From Megalonaias nervosa (Eukaryota; Mollusca; Bivalvia; Unionida; Unionidae): a stretch of 64,000 bases of DNA. The translations under genes were made by a program, and so were the position numbers. Shown here piece by piece: positions 30,291-43,559 of this stretch; position 1 is the first letter of the stretch, and each line of letters opens with the position of its first letter. Below the pieces are notes generated by a model. The model saw nothing but the letters and a program-made list of their open reading frames with translations, was not told the origin of the DNA and ran no database searches. The stretch lies in NCBI GenBank assembly GCA_016617855.1, contig JAECUM010093618.1, positions 1-64,000 on the forward strand, in the 5' to 3' direction.

Positions 30291-31729
30291 GTAAACTTTC
30301 ACAGGAATCCTCTTAGTAGTTTCAGTGGATTAGCATTAATAAATTTGTGTTAACAGACGATGAACAACAAGCAATCCCTTAAGATCTCCTTATCTTTGAC
30401 CAGAAGAGCTAAAACGAATTTACTCACAATAATTTACTGAATTCATAGTACAGTCTCTAACAAGAACTGTTAATAACTAAATGTAAACAACAAAGGATAT
30501 GACCAGGCTGACCAGATACAAAAAAAAATTGTTTGTGGACTGGAAGCTACTTCTTACAGTTGGTGATTTGGAGCAGTAACGGACATTTTCTGCATATCCT
30601 ATTGAAATTAAAGGCTGACAAAACAAAAGTATGCACTTATTAATCTTATAAGTACACGCTTTATTTCGTTATTTGTCATTCACAACTTTTCTGAAATACG
30701 AAAATTCCTTTTGTAAATATAAATAGTACCACTGTAATGAATTTTTAAAACAATGACTGAAAATGTCACAAAAATATCTACATGGTTCCCACGCTTTTCT
30801 AAAGATAAATTTCCAGGTCATTTCCAGAGTTTTTCCAGGATGAAATTAATTTTTTCAAGGTTCACATATGACCATTAGTGAATGGAATTAAAATATAATT
30901 TTAGATCATCAAAATATTCATTTTCTAAATCTAAAGATGTTTCTCTTTCAAGACTCTCCAAAGCATAAAAGTCAGAAAAAAAGATCATGTACAAAACTAA
31001 AAACGTATCACAAGAACAAGTTTGACTATATTCCTATAATTTAGCATGTAAAGTCATTTCAATGTACAGAATACAATTTCTGACTTTACTTTGCTGACCT
31101 GCATTATTTTGCTATGTGGAAACAACATAATGAACATAAATTAGTTTTGTTTCCTTTCAAACCTTTAATTCTAAAAAATTCTATAGCAATATATATGTAT
31201 GTTATACTAAAACAAAACATTTCCTATCTGTTATGAATATGTAATTAAATGCTTGTGTGTTGGTTTTAAATTATTTTTTATTTTAGTTTTGTTTCATTAC
31301 ATTTTATTGTAATGATAATTTTCACAGGATTTTACTATTTTCAGAAAATTCATTTCTGTTTTGACCTGAATAGAACGTAAAAGGTATTACATTATCAGTA
31401 TTTTTAGCTCACCTTGGTTGAGACATTTTGTAAACACTAAGCAGAAATGATTGGCTATTACCAAGGTCATTTTCAGCCCACGGGTTAGCTGAGTTGTAAA
31501 CAGCCTTTCTTTTTCTATATATTTCCAGAGTGAGAATCTGATTCTTAGATAAGGCTATTCTAGCTATGTGCTAAATGGCACTTTTTTATTGCGCTGTTCA
31601 ATTTAGTGATCACGTCACCCTGTCACGTGAGCAACCATGTGATCTAAAATCGAGGCTTAAAACAGCCATTTTGCTAGTAGATTTATCAGTTGTAATTTTT
31701 ACACCTCAGAGCTCAGAGTGTTTTATTGT
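30291..31729. other. Non-coding AT-rich DNA
   Basis: Nothing recognised apart from an isolated sequence near 30,782 (ATGGTTCCCACGC) that resembles a hAT terminus whose partner may be at 33,975. Confidence 0.5.
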
Positions 31730-32151
31730 TGAAGCCAGTTTGTTTTGAAATTCATCTATTTTTTGGGATTTAATAATTTATTCTCTAGAAAACTACACAA
31801 GTGCTTCTTCTTTCTATAAAATACTTGGACAAAGACATTCAGTGGAAATTTATTCTGGAATTCTAAATGGGAACATTATAAATTATTATTCAACGAGGAT
31901 CTGTTGCCATCAGTACAACGACCACATCTGACATCATCGTCTTCCATATTGTAATTTCATCAAGATTCGAACCTGGATTCAATTAGAACTGTTTAGTGAT
32001 AGGACTTATATTTTTCAATTCTAGGATTAATTTTTGGATTATATTCACAAACCGTAAGTCCTATTTCCTATTTTTAAACTGTTTTCTAGGGAAATACATT
32101 ATTTTGTTAAAACTTATAAAGCTTGTTGACTTCACTCTTTTCTTTTGTTAC
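31730..32151 (+). mobile_element. Solo-LTR-like repeat, diverged copy
   Basis: It aligns with the 3' halves of the repeats at 43,560-43,993 and 54,068-54,634. Shared landmarks are a GGACTT...GGGATT or GGATTA block, the GGGAAATA/AGAAATAAAT polyadenylation-like site, and the end CTTTTGTTAC. See the copy at 54,068 for the better case. Confidence 0.5.
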
Positions 32152-34772
32152 TTTTGTACGAGCCTACACGTAACATATTACAGTATGCAAATAACCCCAG
32201 TAAAAGCAGAGTATTAGAATCTTATCTTGTAACGAAAAGTTTAACCCTGAATTTATGTGTACAATTAAATCCCAAACAAGATTTTTCAAACAAACAAACA
32301 CTCCTTATGACAATTTGATTAAAAATCCATCATTAAAAATTTTTTACAAAAGGGTCGATTTAAATTTTGACAAAAGACCTTCAAAATTATACATTGCTGT
32401 ATAAACAAGGACTGAATTTTCTGTATAATCAACTTGTCTTCTTGTGATTCGATAAACCAGTCCTCAAACCTGTATTGATACAGGGGCTCCTCTTGTTTTT
32501 TAACAAATAAAACAAGGGACGACAATTTCTCATTTCTCCTGCGTTCTATTCAAGATCTGAAACCAATGTTTCAAGCTGTGTAATAGTTTCGCACCAAAGT
32601 TCAGCACAGAGATTCGACATTTTTGGACAATAAATTTGGCTTAAAACGAATAGAAGTCCGTTTTCTAATCCGGGTTTCCTCCGAATATTCCACCCCATTT
32701 TTCACATTTGGACATTTACGTTGGGGTGTGGGTCAGAGCAACTGCATATAAAAAATTTAGAATTTTCCGCTACCGTGTGGTAGCGGCATATGGTAGTCGC
32801 TTACCAGCGGGTCTAGCAAATTTAAAAGACATTATACCTGCAAGAAATCAATAGGAAAATTATTTATATTCTCAGAAATGGCAAGTCCTATATTCTTTAT
32901 GTCTTTAATCCACTGACAGACCAGACTCAACTACAGCAAAGATGAAACCTGACCCTGCACTCACCATTTGCATTACTAGTCACATGACTTCACAAATCTT
33001 AACTACATCAAAGTCCAATATTCACGTGATATCAACAACACACTCCATTTTAATGCTGTTGTACACAAATTAAATTATATTAAATGAAAGTCAGATACCT
33101 TCTGTAAAAACCAGAAAGAACATATAATTCTCAATGCATTTATTTCGAGAACAACAAGAAACCTGTTGCTGTCTCAGCAATCTGGTCAGTGAGATTCATC
33201 AACCTATCACGTGATCACTCATCACGTTCATCAATCACGTGATACAACAAAACCCCGGTAGTTGTTCAAAGAATGAATGTAAAGAATTTTGTATTCTTTC
33301 GTTTTTGTGCATTTATTACAACCAGTATACAACTTTTATTTAATGTTTTTTTTTTCTATAACATTTGAAAATGTGGGTTGTGAGATTTGTGTACTCGTGT
33401 GACTAGCAATGCAAATCCGAGTACCAGGTCAAATTTCATGAAATGTTTTGTCTTGTCTTTCAGCAGATTAAGGACATAAGAATTTTAATACTCTCAGTTT
33501 CTGAGAAAATAAATAATTTTCTTATCGATTTCATGCAGGTATGACTCGATTTAACAGAGAATTTAACACAGGCCATCTGGTAAGCGGCTACGTTTTACCG
33601 CCACCATGTGTGCCTCTTGTGATGCTAGACTGGTTTTCATACCTTCCAAGTAAAGAAACATAAGGATATCGTGCAGTCTGTGGAAAAAATCTGCTAGACG
33701 AATCTAATGTACTGATTCTTTGGATTGACTCAACACATGTGTATGGCAAAAGATCCATACTGCAACCTCCAAATATTCTGGTCAGAACTCAATAAATTTA
33801 GCTCAGGATCAGTTCAGTTACGACTCAATTACCTAACTGTTTCGGGCGTCAATTGGTGGCGGAAAATTCCCAGGTTTTTCCCGACTTTCATCAACATTTT
33901 AAAAATTCTAGGACTTTTCACGGTTGGGAAAAAAATTTTCATTTCTCCCGACTTTTTTCCCAATTTCCCGGTAGTGTGGGAACCCTGTATCTATTATGGC
34001 TTGGGATGACACCATGGCAAGGCATATGAATGAATAATTAATCAGCACATTTTTCTCTGAATGAATACAGCAACCTTGTATAAGGCACATTTATGCAATA
34101 ACTATGTCACTGACATGTTAACTAAGTCTTCTATTTACAAATAGCATAACTGAGATATTGTAAAATTTCATATATTTTCAACAGACACAAGTAAATACAG
34201 TTCAGCCCTACAAAGTTTAATACACCCTTTCAACAATCCACACATTTTGATCTTGGACAAAAGCTGCAGTCTTAAAATTTGAATAAAGACAATTAAACAA
34301 AACAAAACAAAACAACAAAAAAAACACCAGTTAGAACACATCCAAGTGATACTCATGGTAATTGATATATACTCACTTGTTTGGTCTTGTAAAACTGCAA
34401 ACAACACAGACCCTCATCTGCCCTCACATAGTTTTCCAGCAGATCAGATCTGGGTCTGCACAGTCTGCAGTTGAACTGGATTTATATGTATATTGTACAT
34501 GATAAATAGTCAAACCTGTCTACAACAGCCAATCATGGGAAAAGGCAAAAGAGGCCTTTGTAGACAGATGACATGTGAATGCAGACACAGCTCCCAAGCA
34601 TGGTTCAAGACAGATTTATGTACTATGAACCAAACAGCATTAGCATTATTATTAGTAGTATTATCATTATTATCATTTTACATGTATTATTATTAGTATT
34701 AGTTGTATATATGTATTTAGTTGAGTTATTTAGCAAGAATCAAGAAAACTACAACTGCGTACATGCAGTCAT

Positions 34773-34774
<2 letters not shown>
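32152..34774. other. Non-coding DNA with an 840-bp inverted-repeat structure
   Basis: An inverted pair of about 45 bp flanks 32,768-33,612 (GTAGTCGCTTACCAG against GTAGCCGCTTACCAG on the other strand), perhaps a nonautonomous DNA transposon. The left arm also has a self-complementary CCGCTACC...GGTAGCGG hairpin. Part of 32,690-32,800 is similar to 35,050-35,160. No gene. Confidence 0.5.
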
Positions 34775-34833
<59 letters not shown>

Positions 34834-34834
34834 A
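34775..34834. repeat. (CT)n(CA)n microsatellite
   Basis: About 17 CT units followed by about 12 CA units. Confidence 0.95.
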
Positions 34835-36656
34835 TTTTTATGTCATTATCTCTAGAAAATTACCAATTGAAAGCTTACCTGTAACTGTGACATATATTTT
34901 GTTAATCATGAAAACATGTGTTCAATCTTCAAACACTTGATATACAAAGCTCAAACTCACCAAGATCACATTAGAGTTGGCTTTTGTTTGCAACCTTTGA
35001 TGATTAGTGAATAAAAAGAAGCTTCCTGGACTATTGCTAGTTGCATCTAAACTGAAAACCCAAGTTTTGATATTTGGACATGTATGATGGGGTGTAAGGT
35101 CTGAGTCAACTGCCTATGAAAAAGATGGAATTTGCCACTGCAAAGCCTAATTCATCAGGCTGAGAACACATCAACACAGTAGTCAAATGATACAACAAAA
35201 TCATTGTTGACATGTGCTCCATTCATGGTGAATCTTTCTCCAAGTTGCTGCAACAATGATAATTTTCTGGTCTTTGTTCTCAAAATAACTATGTTGAGAA
35301 TTATGTGTCTGAAATATAAATCTGCACTTAAAACTGAATATTACCCTAATTATATTTTAAATCTCATAGATATTTTCCCAAAATTAAAAGTAAAATTTCA
35401 AAAATTAATTTTTTACATCCTATCAGCAGATATATTGTCAGTAAACGCAAAATCTCAAGAACAACATTATTGTAAAAAATAATATACACCAAAAATATGC
35501 ATGTCTGTTATTGGGAAAATGCAGCCACAGCTATAAGTGGAATATTCTGCTATAAAGATCAAATTTACCAGAGAACACATTTGTTACCATCTGATTTCTC
35601 TCATAACTTAAATATTTACTTGCAATAAATGTTACTGTAACAAGAGTTGACTGTACAAGGCAGATCTGGTTCTATGTTCTTTAGACCTTATCATTATAAA
35701 CTAGGACATTGGAGAAAACATAAACCCTTAATTGGTCCAAGTGCAGCTAAACCTGCTTATTAACATCTCTTGATTCTGTACAGAAAAGGCTTTATACATA
35801 CCCTTTATGAAGTTCTTGAAAGAATACACACACCACCCTTTATGAAGCTCTTAACAGACCTTAATAATCAGTAAATTGTTTGTCAAAACGTGACCCGTGT
35901 TTTAGTATTTTAAGTTTCATTCTTTTCCAAGGAAAAATACAGTTAATATGTTAATCTGTAATCTACATATGTGCTTATAAACAAAAAATAAGATCAACTC
36001 AACTCAACTATCCAAATGCAACTGTGCAGCAATGTTTGTACAAACTGACAAAAGATTACAAATTAACAGCAATGTTTGTACAAACTGACAATATATTGCA
36101 GATTAACAGTAAAGTTTGTACAAACTGACAAAAGATTACAAATTAACTGAATGTTTGTATAAACTGATAACTGATCACAAATTAACCATAATTTTGTAAA
36201 ACTGACAAGTGATTACAAATTAATAGCAGTCTGTGTACAAACTGACAATAGATAACAAATTAACAGCATGTAACCAATATATATGTGTGCACCCAAGGCC
36301 TCTGTACCACATCTAGATAAAAAGAAAATATACTATGATACTGAATCCTTAAATGAAGTTTTGCTTGTAAGTACTGTTTAATAATTATATCTTTTTGAAA
36401 ATAATAAATGGCCACAAATTGTTCATAATGGTTTGGCAAAGTTACAACTATAGATTGGCAATGATATATTCTATTTAGTACGCTGCCTTGATGCCTGAGT
36501 AATAAACAGGTTTGGATGTATGCTTCACTTAATATATATGTGTATATATTACTCTGCAAACTTCCTATCACTGTAGGCTGATTCTGAAATCATTCAGATA
36601 AGACTTCATTTGAAGATATGGCAATTACTCCTGTAAAATCAAGAACAGGGCGGCCA
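34835..36656. other. Non-coding DNA and probable 3' UTR side of the SENP8-like gene
   Basis: It contains a 40-bp minisatellite (36,025-36,265). On the minus strand an ATTAAA at about 36,377, some 280 bases after the SENP8 stop, is a possible polyadenylation signal. Nothing else is supported. Confidence 0.45.
36025..36265. repeat. 40-bp minisatellite, six copies
   Basis: The unit contains GTTTGTACAAACTGACAA and GATTACAAATTAAC. The first part is itself a palindrome (TTTGTACAAA). Confidence 0.85.
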
Positions 36657-36826
36657 TCAGCTTCCATATTCTCTGGCAGTGTGGTGAATAAGTTCCTTTA
36701 TTTGCTGTCTTTTCTTGGCAACTGAGGATGGATTGACCATGTCCATTAAGGAAATGTTGTATCCCTCACACAGTTCTTTACAAAGATGTTCTGCAGTGGC
36801 TATCACAAACACTCCACAATCATAAC
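36657..36826 (-). CDS. SENP8: SENP8/NEDP1-like deneddylase, last coding exon
   Basis: The exon follows a CTCTTTATAG acceptor and reads YDCGVFVIATAEHLC through to a TGA at 36,657. YDCG holds the catalytic Cys of C48-type (Ulp1/SENP) proteases; the C-terminal VAKKRQQIKELI agrees with the end of SENP8 rather than other SENPs. It joins in phase to the exon at 48,753. SENP8 matures NEDD8 and removes it from substrates. Across the three exons the Asp-to-Cys spacing is 44 residues, as I recall for human SENP8. The open frame upstream of the acceptor is intron. Confidence 0.88.
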
Positions 36827-37145
36827 CTATAAAGAGATCAACTGAATGGACAAGGTAAATAGATAATGAGTTAAATAATACAAATAATGACCAAACCAAA
36901 GTTACATTCATGCAACAAAGATGCCACTATAAATATGGCTATAAACATTTTCGCAAGGCTAAAGAAACGGAATAATATTACCAAATTTGTCCGAAAATAA
37001 CTGACATGGGTCTTTATGATGTAAAGTCTCATTATTCTACATGAAGTCCTGTTAATGAGCAGAAATGAAATTCCTGATGGATGTATGGAACTGTACAGGA
37101 TAGGACGTGACACACAAGGTGTTACAATTCTATAGTCTTCAGCTA

Positions 37146-37694
37146 TGTAACAGAAAGAAGTAAAACCTGCAAGTTTGGTGAAATTCAACAAATAATTTAT
37201 TTCTCAAGAATATAAAGTCAAATTTCAAAAGGAACTTACAGTATTGTAATTAATTCCTAAATAAGCCTTTATGTTCTATCACAATTAAAAATTACAGAAA
37301 ATTCCATATAATTTCCAAGCTTTGAATGTGCTGATGTACTAATAAGTTGATGTAACAACAGTCTTGATGTACCACATACATATTCCAAAATGTCTTTGAA
37401 TGAATTCACAATAATCCCAAAATAGCATTTTAGTCCAAAGAGTCAATGAGCAGTGTAATAACAATGAATAATTTAAATAAATGAGTCCTCTCAAATTATA
37501 TCTGAACACAATTAAGTGAGTCTACAGGCTGAATACAAAACAGCAATGAAAATTTTTGTTGACTTCATTCTTATATACTACTTTCACTTGATCTATGACA
37601 CAATTAAAAAGCTGATAAAGGGTAAGCCATATAACTACTCTACACTTAATCATGGATAAAGGTCAAGCATATATTATAAATTAAATACATATCA
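37146..37694 (-). mobile_element. Solo-LTR-like repeat, minus-strand copy
   Basis: On the minus strand it starts TGATATGTATTTAA, has a TATA box in AGTATATAAGAATGA, a block ATAATTTGAGAGG, a polyadenylation-like AATAAAT and the end TTCTGTTACA. It aligns along its whole length with the copy at 54,068. TG...CA ends fit an LTR. It lies in the large intron of the SENP8-like gene, in gene orientation. Confidence 0.6.
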
Positions 37695-38157
37695 CACCAC
37701 CATTAAGAGTTTTCCTTCAAGAATTTTTCAAGGATTTCTCCAACTTTTCAGGAGTATTTTTATCTTGTGGATACTGAAGTTTTTTGTTCATATCTTACAG
37801 TTTGTTACCACATAAATGGGTACAAATGTGTTAGAAAAACAAGCAACTGGTCTGTACAGCAAAAGGATGTTACTGTATCTGGTAACTACCAGTGTCCCAT
37901 GTTTTCATGTGATCCCCACTTGAATGGATGGATTGGAGCAAAATCCCATCCATACATCAGTTACTACTGAAGCAGAATGCATGCTCTACCAGTTTGATTT
38001 AACTGCAGGCAGGTTGTGTGGGTGCATCCCCACGTTATAACAGGATAATTTTTATCGAAGATATACATTTGGCTCCAAAGATGTATTTCTTCTTGAAATA
38101 CATTACCCTCATAATAATATATTAGGACAATATGTAAGAAGTAATTACACTACCTTA

Positions 38158-38625
38158 CCGTCGGTGGCTTAAGTGGTTAGAACATCCATCCTTGATGCAG
38201 GAAGTCACTGGTTCATACCCTGGCCAAGTCATAACCAAAGACTTATAAAAATGGTACTAGCAGCTGCCTCGCTTGGCACTCAGCAATAAGAGGTTAGTAT
38301 CAGGACTGGTCAGCCTAGTGTCAGGATAATGTGACTGGGTGGGACATTATGTTACAAGGGCCAACGGGGGGAGGGGGGGCAGGCCAAACAATGCTTTTTT
38401 AATTTTATAAAAGAAAAATTTTGTTTGAACAAGAACTAAGAGGCCCAGGTGGTTCTTACACCAGGGCCCATGATCGCTCTCTATGGCCCTGTATGTTACA
38501 TGTCTGCACCATGATGCCCCAGTGCTAGACATCACAATAAACTGCCATACTGCAGACATCATAGTAGTATGACTGAAAAATTGTTATAGCTACATTTTAA
38601 ATCGAAATCACACACACGCTCATAT
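38158..38625 (+). mobile_element. SINE family A, copy 2, interrupted by a MITE
   Basis: It matches the copy at 4692 from the tRNA-like head (TGGCTTAAGTGGTTAGAAC) through GGATAATGTGACTGGGTGGG to TGACTGAAAAATTGTTA. Its B box is mutated (GGTTCATACCC). A 137-bp insert at 38,355-38,491 splits it. Confidence 0.88.
38355..38491. mobile_element. Small hAT-like MITE inside the SINE
   Basis: The ends are inverted repeats, CAAGGGCCA and its complement-like TGGCCCTG. It is flanked by direct repeats TATGTTA on both sides. Removing the insert and one TATGTTA restores colinearity with SINE copy 1. Confidence 0.82.
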
Positions 38626-39201
38626 TCCCTTACCAATGAGAAGACCCATCTACAGTCTCCTCATGTATGTGAAGCAGCTTTAACTCTGACATGTAACTTT
38701 GCTACAGTAATGACTCCTTATGCCTCGAAGCAGCTGTCCAGGAAATATTTTTTTCATGCAGCTGCAGTGCAGTGTCACTAAGAAACAGCCAGGTAACATG
38801 GGAAGGCAGCCTACTGCACTGTTGCTTTAGGTCCCATTAGTTCAAACTGAGCCTTTTGGGATGAAAGATCTCAGAGGTAATGCTTGAGAAAATGCAGTCT
38901 GACCTCCATCCAATAGCCTGTATAATATTCAATTGCAAACAGCCACACTTGAATGCAATGCTTATGGCAATTGTCTTAGCCCCATGAGCTAAAACATGCA
39001 ATAACTTCATTTGATTTTGGGATAATTATCTGTATGCAGCGCCAGTAACCAAATCTTATCCAGGAATACATAGAATGAGCTGGGATACTGACCTTTCCCT
39101 AATTCAAAGAGAAGAGTTCTGCCTCTTCACTTTGGCAGAGTTTCATTTTAGATATCACTTCACAAGTCCTCACCAGGTGAAGGTTCCAACAAAGAGAGGT
39201 T

Positions 39202-40330
39202 TCAACACAAAAGACTGAATGACAATGAGAGGTGGCTGTTCTTAGCTAGTAAAGCAGAAGATATCATGAGTGAAATCAAGCCATCCATCCAGCACTGCAG
39301 ATAGTTCTGGTTGACCGACAAGTCATACATTTTGCTTATCCTGCACAATGTAACTAAGATAACTAAAATCAAGGACTTGTGTGAGAGGTGCACAAATGAT
39401 ACTCTAGAAAGAGGTTCAAATTGTGCCTTATTCAGCCATGTGAGAACCATCCCAGTCATGCACAAGGTCAAAGCCTTCAGTCCTGACTGATCAAACTTCA
39501 CCAGAAGTATTTGGTTTGTTATATATCCTCCCTTTGGAGACTGAGCATGACATATTGTGAAGTGGTAACTCTTTATCTCAATGTATACATCCTTCACTGA
39601 AAAAATACTCCACTTCCATTCACATAGTTTCAATTTGGTTGGTATTCTTACCCAAGCAATTCTCTCCATTACTTGTTACAAGGACTGTTTGCACCTGTGG
39701 GCTTCTTTTACATGATCCAGATGTGCAAGTTCAACAGACCTGGGTTCTGATGAAACTCCTGGCATCAAGGTTGTTTGAGCAGGTGAGGAATGCCTGATAT
39801 AACAAGTGGTTTATTCATGATCTTTCCCATTTGAGGGTAGCAATCAGGACAAGACAGCACTCCAACTAACTTGCTTTGGCAAAATCTTTGGGATCTGAGG
39901 TGGTATAGGATAAGTGTCTTCAGATTCAGTACTAGATAAACAAAAGTTAACTTTCCTTCTGTCACAAAAAGATACACCAGTGTCAGTCCCAGTAGGTAAG
40001 GATTTAACTGAATTCCAAGGGGTGAAGATTGACTATTTGGTTTGGAATAGTTGATTTCTTCAGGACAAGTCAGCTAATACATTTATCCTGCCCAGAATAT
40101 GGCAGGCTTTAATTTGGATATGTTGCTGATAACATCACCTTAGAACATCCCAAACCAGTAAGCAGAAGTCTGGGGATTTGGTCCCCCTTTGCCTTCTGAG
40201 ACAATTCACCATAGTGAAGTTGTGTTGGATAGAATGAGTATGCCCTTTCTATACAGCATCTCCTGCCACCAATGAAATGCACTATGGCCTTCATCTCAAA
40301 GATACTGACGTGCAATAGCCATTCATGAGG
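39202..40330 (-). pseudogene. DIRS-like retroelement relic: RNase H and tyrosine recombinase
   Basis: On the minus strand, 40,290 to 40,030 reads RQRGTKSPDFCLLVWDVL and ACHILGRINVLAD, as in the RNase H region of DIRS elements, followed by a VDLFAT-like step (YLFVTEGKLTFVY, 39,970). At 39,202-39,669 the frame LTWLNKAQFEPLSRVSF...LSHKSLILVILVTLCRIS resembles the tyrosine recombinase core (SELHALS-like site decayed). There are many stops. DIRS elements insert with a tyrosine recombinase rather than a DDE integrase. Confidence 0.6.
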
Positions 40331-43177
40331 AGGCTACAATCTGCTAGCTTCCAAAAATTATGGCAGGAGATGTCCATCACACTCAGCCATACTAGCCTCT
40401 TAAGTAAACATGATTCCAGGATGATGAACCTGCAAGCAAATTCTGCCGTAAGCCATGTGGTGCTTTCCTATCAATGAGAAGTAACCCTGAAAACAGTACT
40501 ATTGATTCCTGAGGGCAAAACTTCAATCACCATTGGGACAACATAATCAACTGCAATTGTCTCATATTGCATTGAGGAGATTCATTAGGCAAAGGAATTC
40601 TTGGGCTGAGATGTGATGCTTGAGAGGACTGAAGATGCCATCAAGTTTATTTCAAGGCATGTTCTTGTGGGAAAAAGACCCAGATGAAATGCATTTTAAC
40701 TATATACCTAATGGGGGTAAAACTTTGAGATATTATTATAATGAATTTGTCCTTATTTGCAAGGAATCAAAGGAGGAGCTGATGTGAAACGAGTACATCT
40801 TGAGCTAGAGTATAACACATCTGGTCCTTCTGTAGAATGCTTACCAGGTAAATGGAAATCACCTACATGGAGGTGACTCTGAAGAACAGCACAATTCTGT
40901 CAATAATGCAGATTAAAACCCTTGAGCTAAAGAAAGGAAAGTGTCCTGAACTGGTATGCTGAATCCCTGAATGCAACTAGCCTCCCTAGTCTCCCTTGTG
41001 AATGGTGTTGACAATCCATATTGTCATTTTCCACTTTAAACCATGGTGCTTGAATGAACAGAGCTGAATCTAATGTCAATGAGTGCCACTGGTATTTGTC
41101 AGCAACAGCTGTCTGGAGTAAACTCCCAGTGGTCAAGAGCTGCAGGATGTCCACCTAATCTCAAGGGAATTCTGTAAAGAAGGTCAACATATAATGGACA
41201 GGTACACAGAATGAGGTTTGAAGCCCCCACCCCCCGCCAATACAGAGTATCACCCAAGGAAATGCAATGCAATGAACCTCAAAATGGATGTTAGAAGGGA
41301 AGCATAAATATGGCCTTATATCTGACCAAATCAACAAAAACGGAAGGAGAATCCCCCCAGTCATGACTGCCTTAGAGGGTCCTTCCTGTTTCTCATTTCA
41401 TTGAAGATCCAAAGGAAAAGGGCATGTCTGTGTGTTTATGGGCCAACAGCAATCCAAGAAAGGTTGTGTGATGGCTGTCCAAACCAAGCAAAGGTTGTGT
41501 GATGACTGTCCAAACCAAGCAAAGGTTGTGTGATGACTGTCCAATGCAAGAAAGGTTGTGTGATGACTGTCCAAACCAAGCAAAGGTTGTGTGATGACTG
41601 TCCAATGCAAGAAAGGTTGTGTGATGACTGTCCAAACCAATCAAAGGTTGTGTGATGACTGTCCAAACCAATCAAAGGTTGTGTGATCACTGTCCAAACC
41701 AAGCAAAGGTTGTGTGATGACTGTCCAAACCAAGCAAAGGTTGTGTGATGACTGTCCAATGCAAGAAAGTTGTGTGATGACTGTCCAGAGAGCAGACATA
41801 GAGAGAAATGAATCTCCTCCCCCACAGTAATAACAATGCAATTACAGCATTAGATGAGTACTGAACTGCTCTGTCATTGCAAGAGCCATATGAGAAACTG
41901 ACTATACAGCATGACTGCCTGCATGGTTTTGGATGAAAGGGTTTATGATATTTGTTCGAACTGCTGGATAAAGATAATGATCTAATGTGCATGTAATTCA
42001 AGCACCATCTGATTTGTCCCCTATGCTGCTGGATGAAGAAATGACAAATGAAATCTGAACTTGTGAGTCTGAGTTGTTGTATACTGGCATGATATTGGGC
42101 ATCTGGGATTGTAATATTGCTGTAGCCTGTACCATGCTGGTAAACTGTGACAGACCATGAAGATGTATGACACTGGTATGTCATGGCATGGTCCTAGACC
42201 AATCCAATAGAAGCCATAGACCTCAAGCAGTTATGGACTGCACTGGTTCTGTAATGGCACCTGGGCACTCTGGCACAAAATTGGCCAAGGACCAAGATTG
42301 GTCTGTCTTAGCACCTGGGCCTCTTATGGTACCATGATACTTGGATACCATGGCACTATAATGACCACAGATATATTGTGGTATCTAGGCATATATAGGT
42401 CCTATAATGGGTGGAGATCATGTTATCTGCAATGCTGAAACCAGCATTATGGCACTGCGGAAGGTTACACCATAGTGAATCACCTTCACCTGTCCTTTCA
42501 AACTTAAGAAAAGGCCATATCAGAATCTGTGCTGACCATACATGATCCTCATGTGATGACAGAATCCAGTCTTGATGGAACAGAACCATCATTTCTTTCT
42601 TTCAGTGCCAAGGTCATAATACCTGTCACTGTCATTCATGGTCCAGGCATCCAGACCTTTAACATCACTGGAGCTGGTACCAGAATCAAGTTGTGACAGT
42701 CATAATGGAGCCATTCACCATTGGTTAATTTTGGTTTTGGACTGAGATGGGTCTGTAAGGTACTAGACCTGCTTGGGTCCATAACAGAAATAGACTGTTT
42801 CATGACTATTGACTGCCCAGGGTCCAAAACAGCAAATGGATACAACTACACTACACTGGCCATAAAGCAACATGGGACATTAGTAACACAATACTGCATG
42901 TCTCTGGGGGTCTGAAATAGCAACTGCACACAATGGCAGAAAACTGGTCATTATGGCACAATACTGATGTCTTTCTTGCAAATGTTTCTTGATGGCTTTC
43001 TTGCAAATGTACGATCAATGGCGGTACTACTCAGGGAATCATCCACTCTCTAACCAGCAAGCTATTTGCCTTATTTTAACTGTGTGCTGTTGTTATGTAT
43101 ATTTAATTGTTTGTTTGTTAGTTTTAATAAAAATTTATTTCATTACATGCTACTGTAATGTAACACTGCATGTTGGA
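40331..43177. other. Probable upstream part of the DIRS relic, plus a minisatellite
   Basis: Scattered minus-strand stretches look coding-like but too decayed to name; the segment at 41,455-41,790 is a minisatellite. No intact gene. Confidence 0.45.
41455..41790. repeat. 30-bp minisatellite, eleven copies
   Basis: The unit AAAGGTTGTGTGATGACTGT then CCAAACCAAGC alternates with a shorter variant containing CCAATGCAAG. Because unit lengths vary between 29 and 31, all three minus-strand frames stay open and produce repeated SHNLCLVWTVITQP-type peptides; these are artefacts. Confidence 0.92.
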
Positions 43178-43320
43178 GCTGACCTTGTCCAAAACTGAGT
43201 TCATTTCTGCTTGACCTGATTGACTTTTGTGTATTTATTTTGTTTAATTTTATGTAAACAACTAATAATATCTTCATTATTCTCTAATGTGTATGAACGT
43301 AATATCAGGATTTTATTCAG
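43178..43320 (+). repeat. Dispersed repeat shared with 9468-9605
   Basis: Same orientation and about 140 bp; see the entry at 9468. Confidence 0.75.
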
Positions 43321-43559
43321 GTAAACAAAAGCGAGTAAATATGTTGATTTGGGTCAGGGTTTTGGAGTTTCCTAAGTGAATTTTACAAGTTATTGTGTAG
43401 TAAATAAACGAGGCTCATTAGATCATTCAAGAAGGTTATTTTCCATTAGGTAATGGGTTTTTTTTTTTTGAAAATGCTAAGTGTGACCTGAGGTCAAGTA
43501 GAGAACTATATTATCTTGTGATTGTGAGGATGTTACTATTTGTGCTTTAACATCTAGCA

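Noticed and set aside
33840..33990. Possible hAT terminus GTGTGGGAACCCTG
   Set aside because: It resembles a hAT end and might pair with 30,782, but the 3.2-kb interval has no transposase and no clear duplication.
34493..34884. Overlapping plus-strand frames of 67 and 101 residues
   Set aside because: One runs through a microsatellite; the other has no recognisable domain or splice context.
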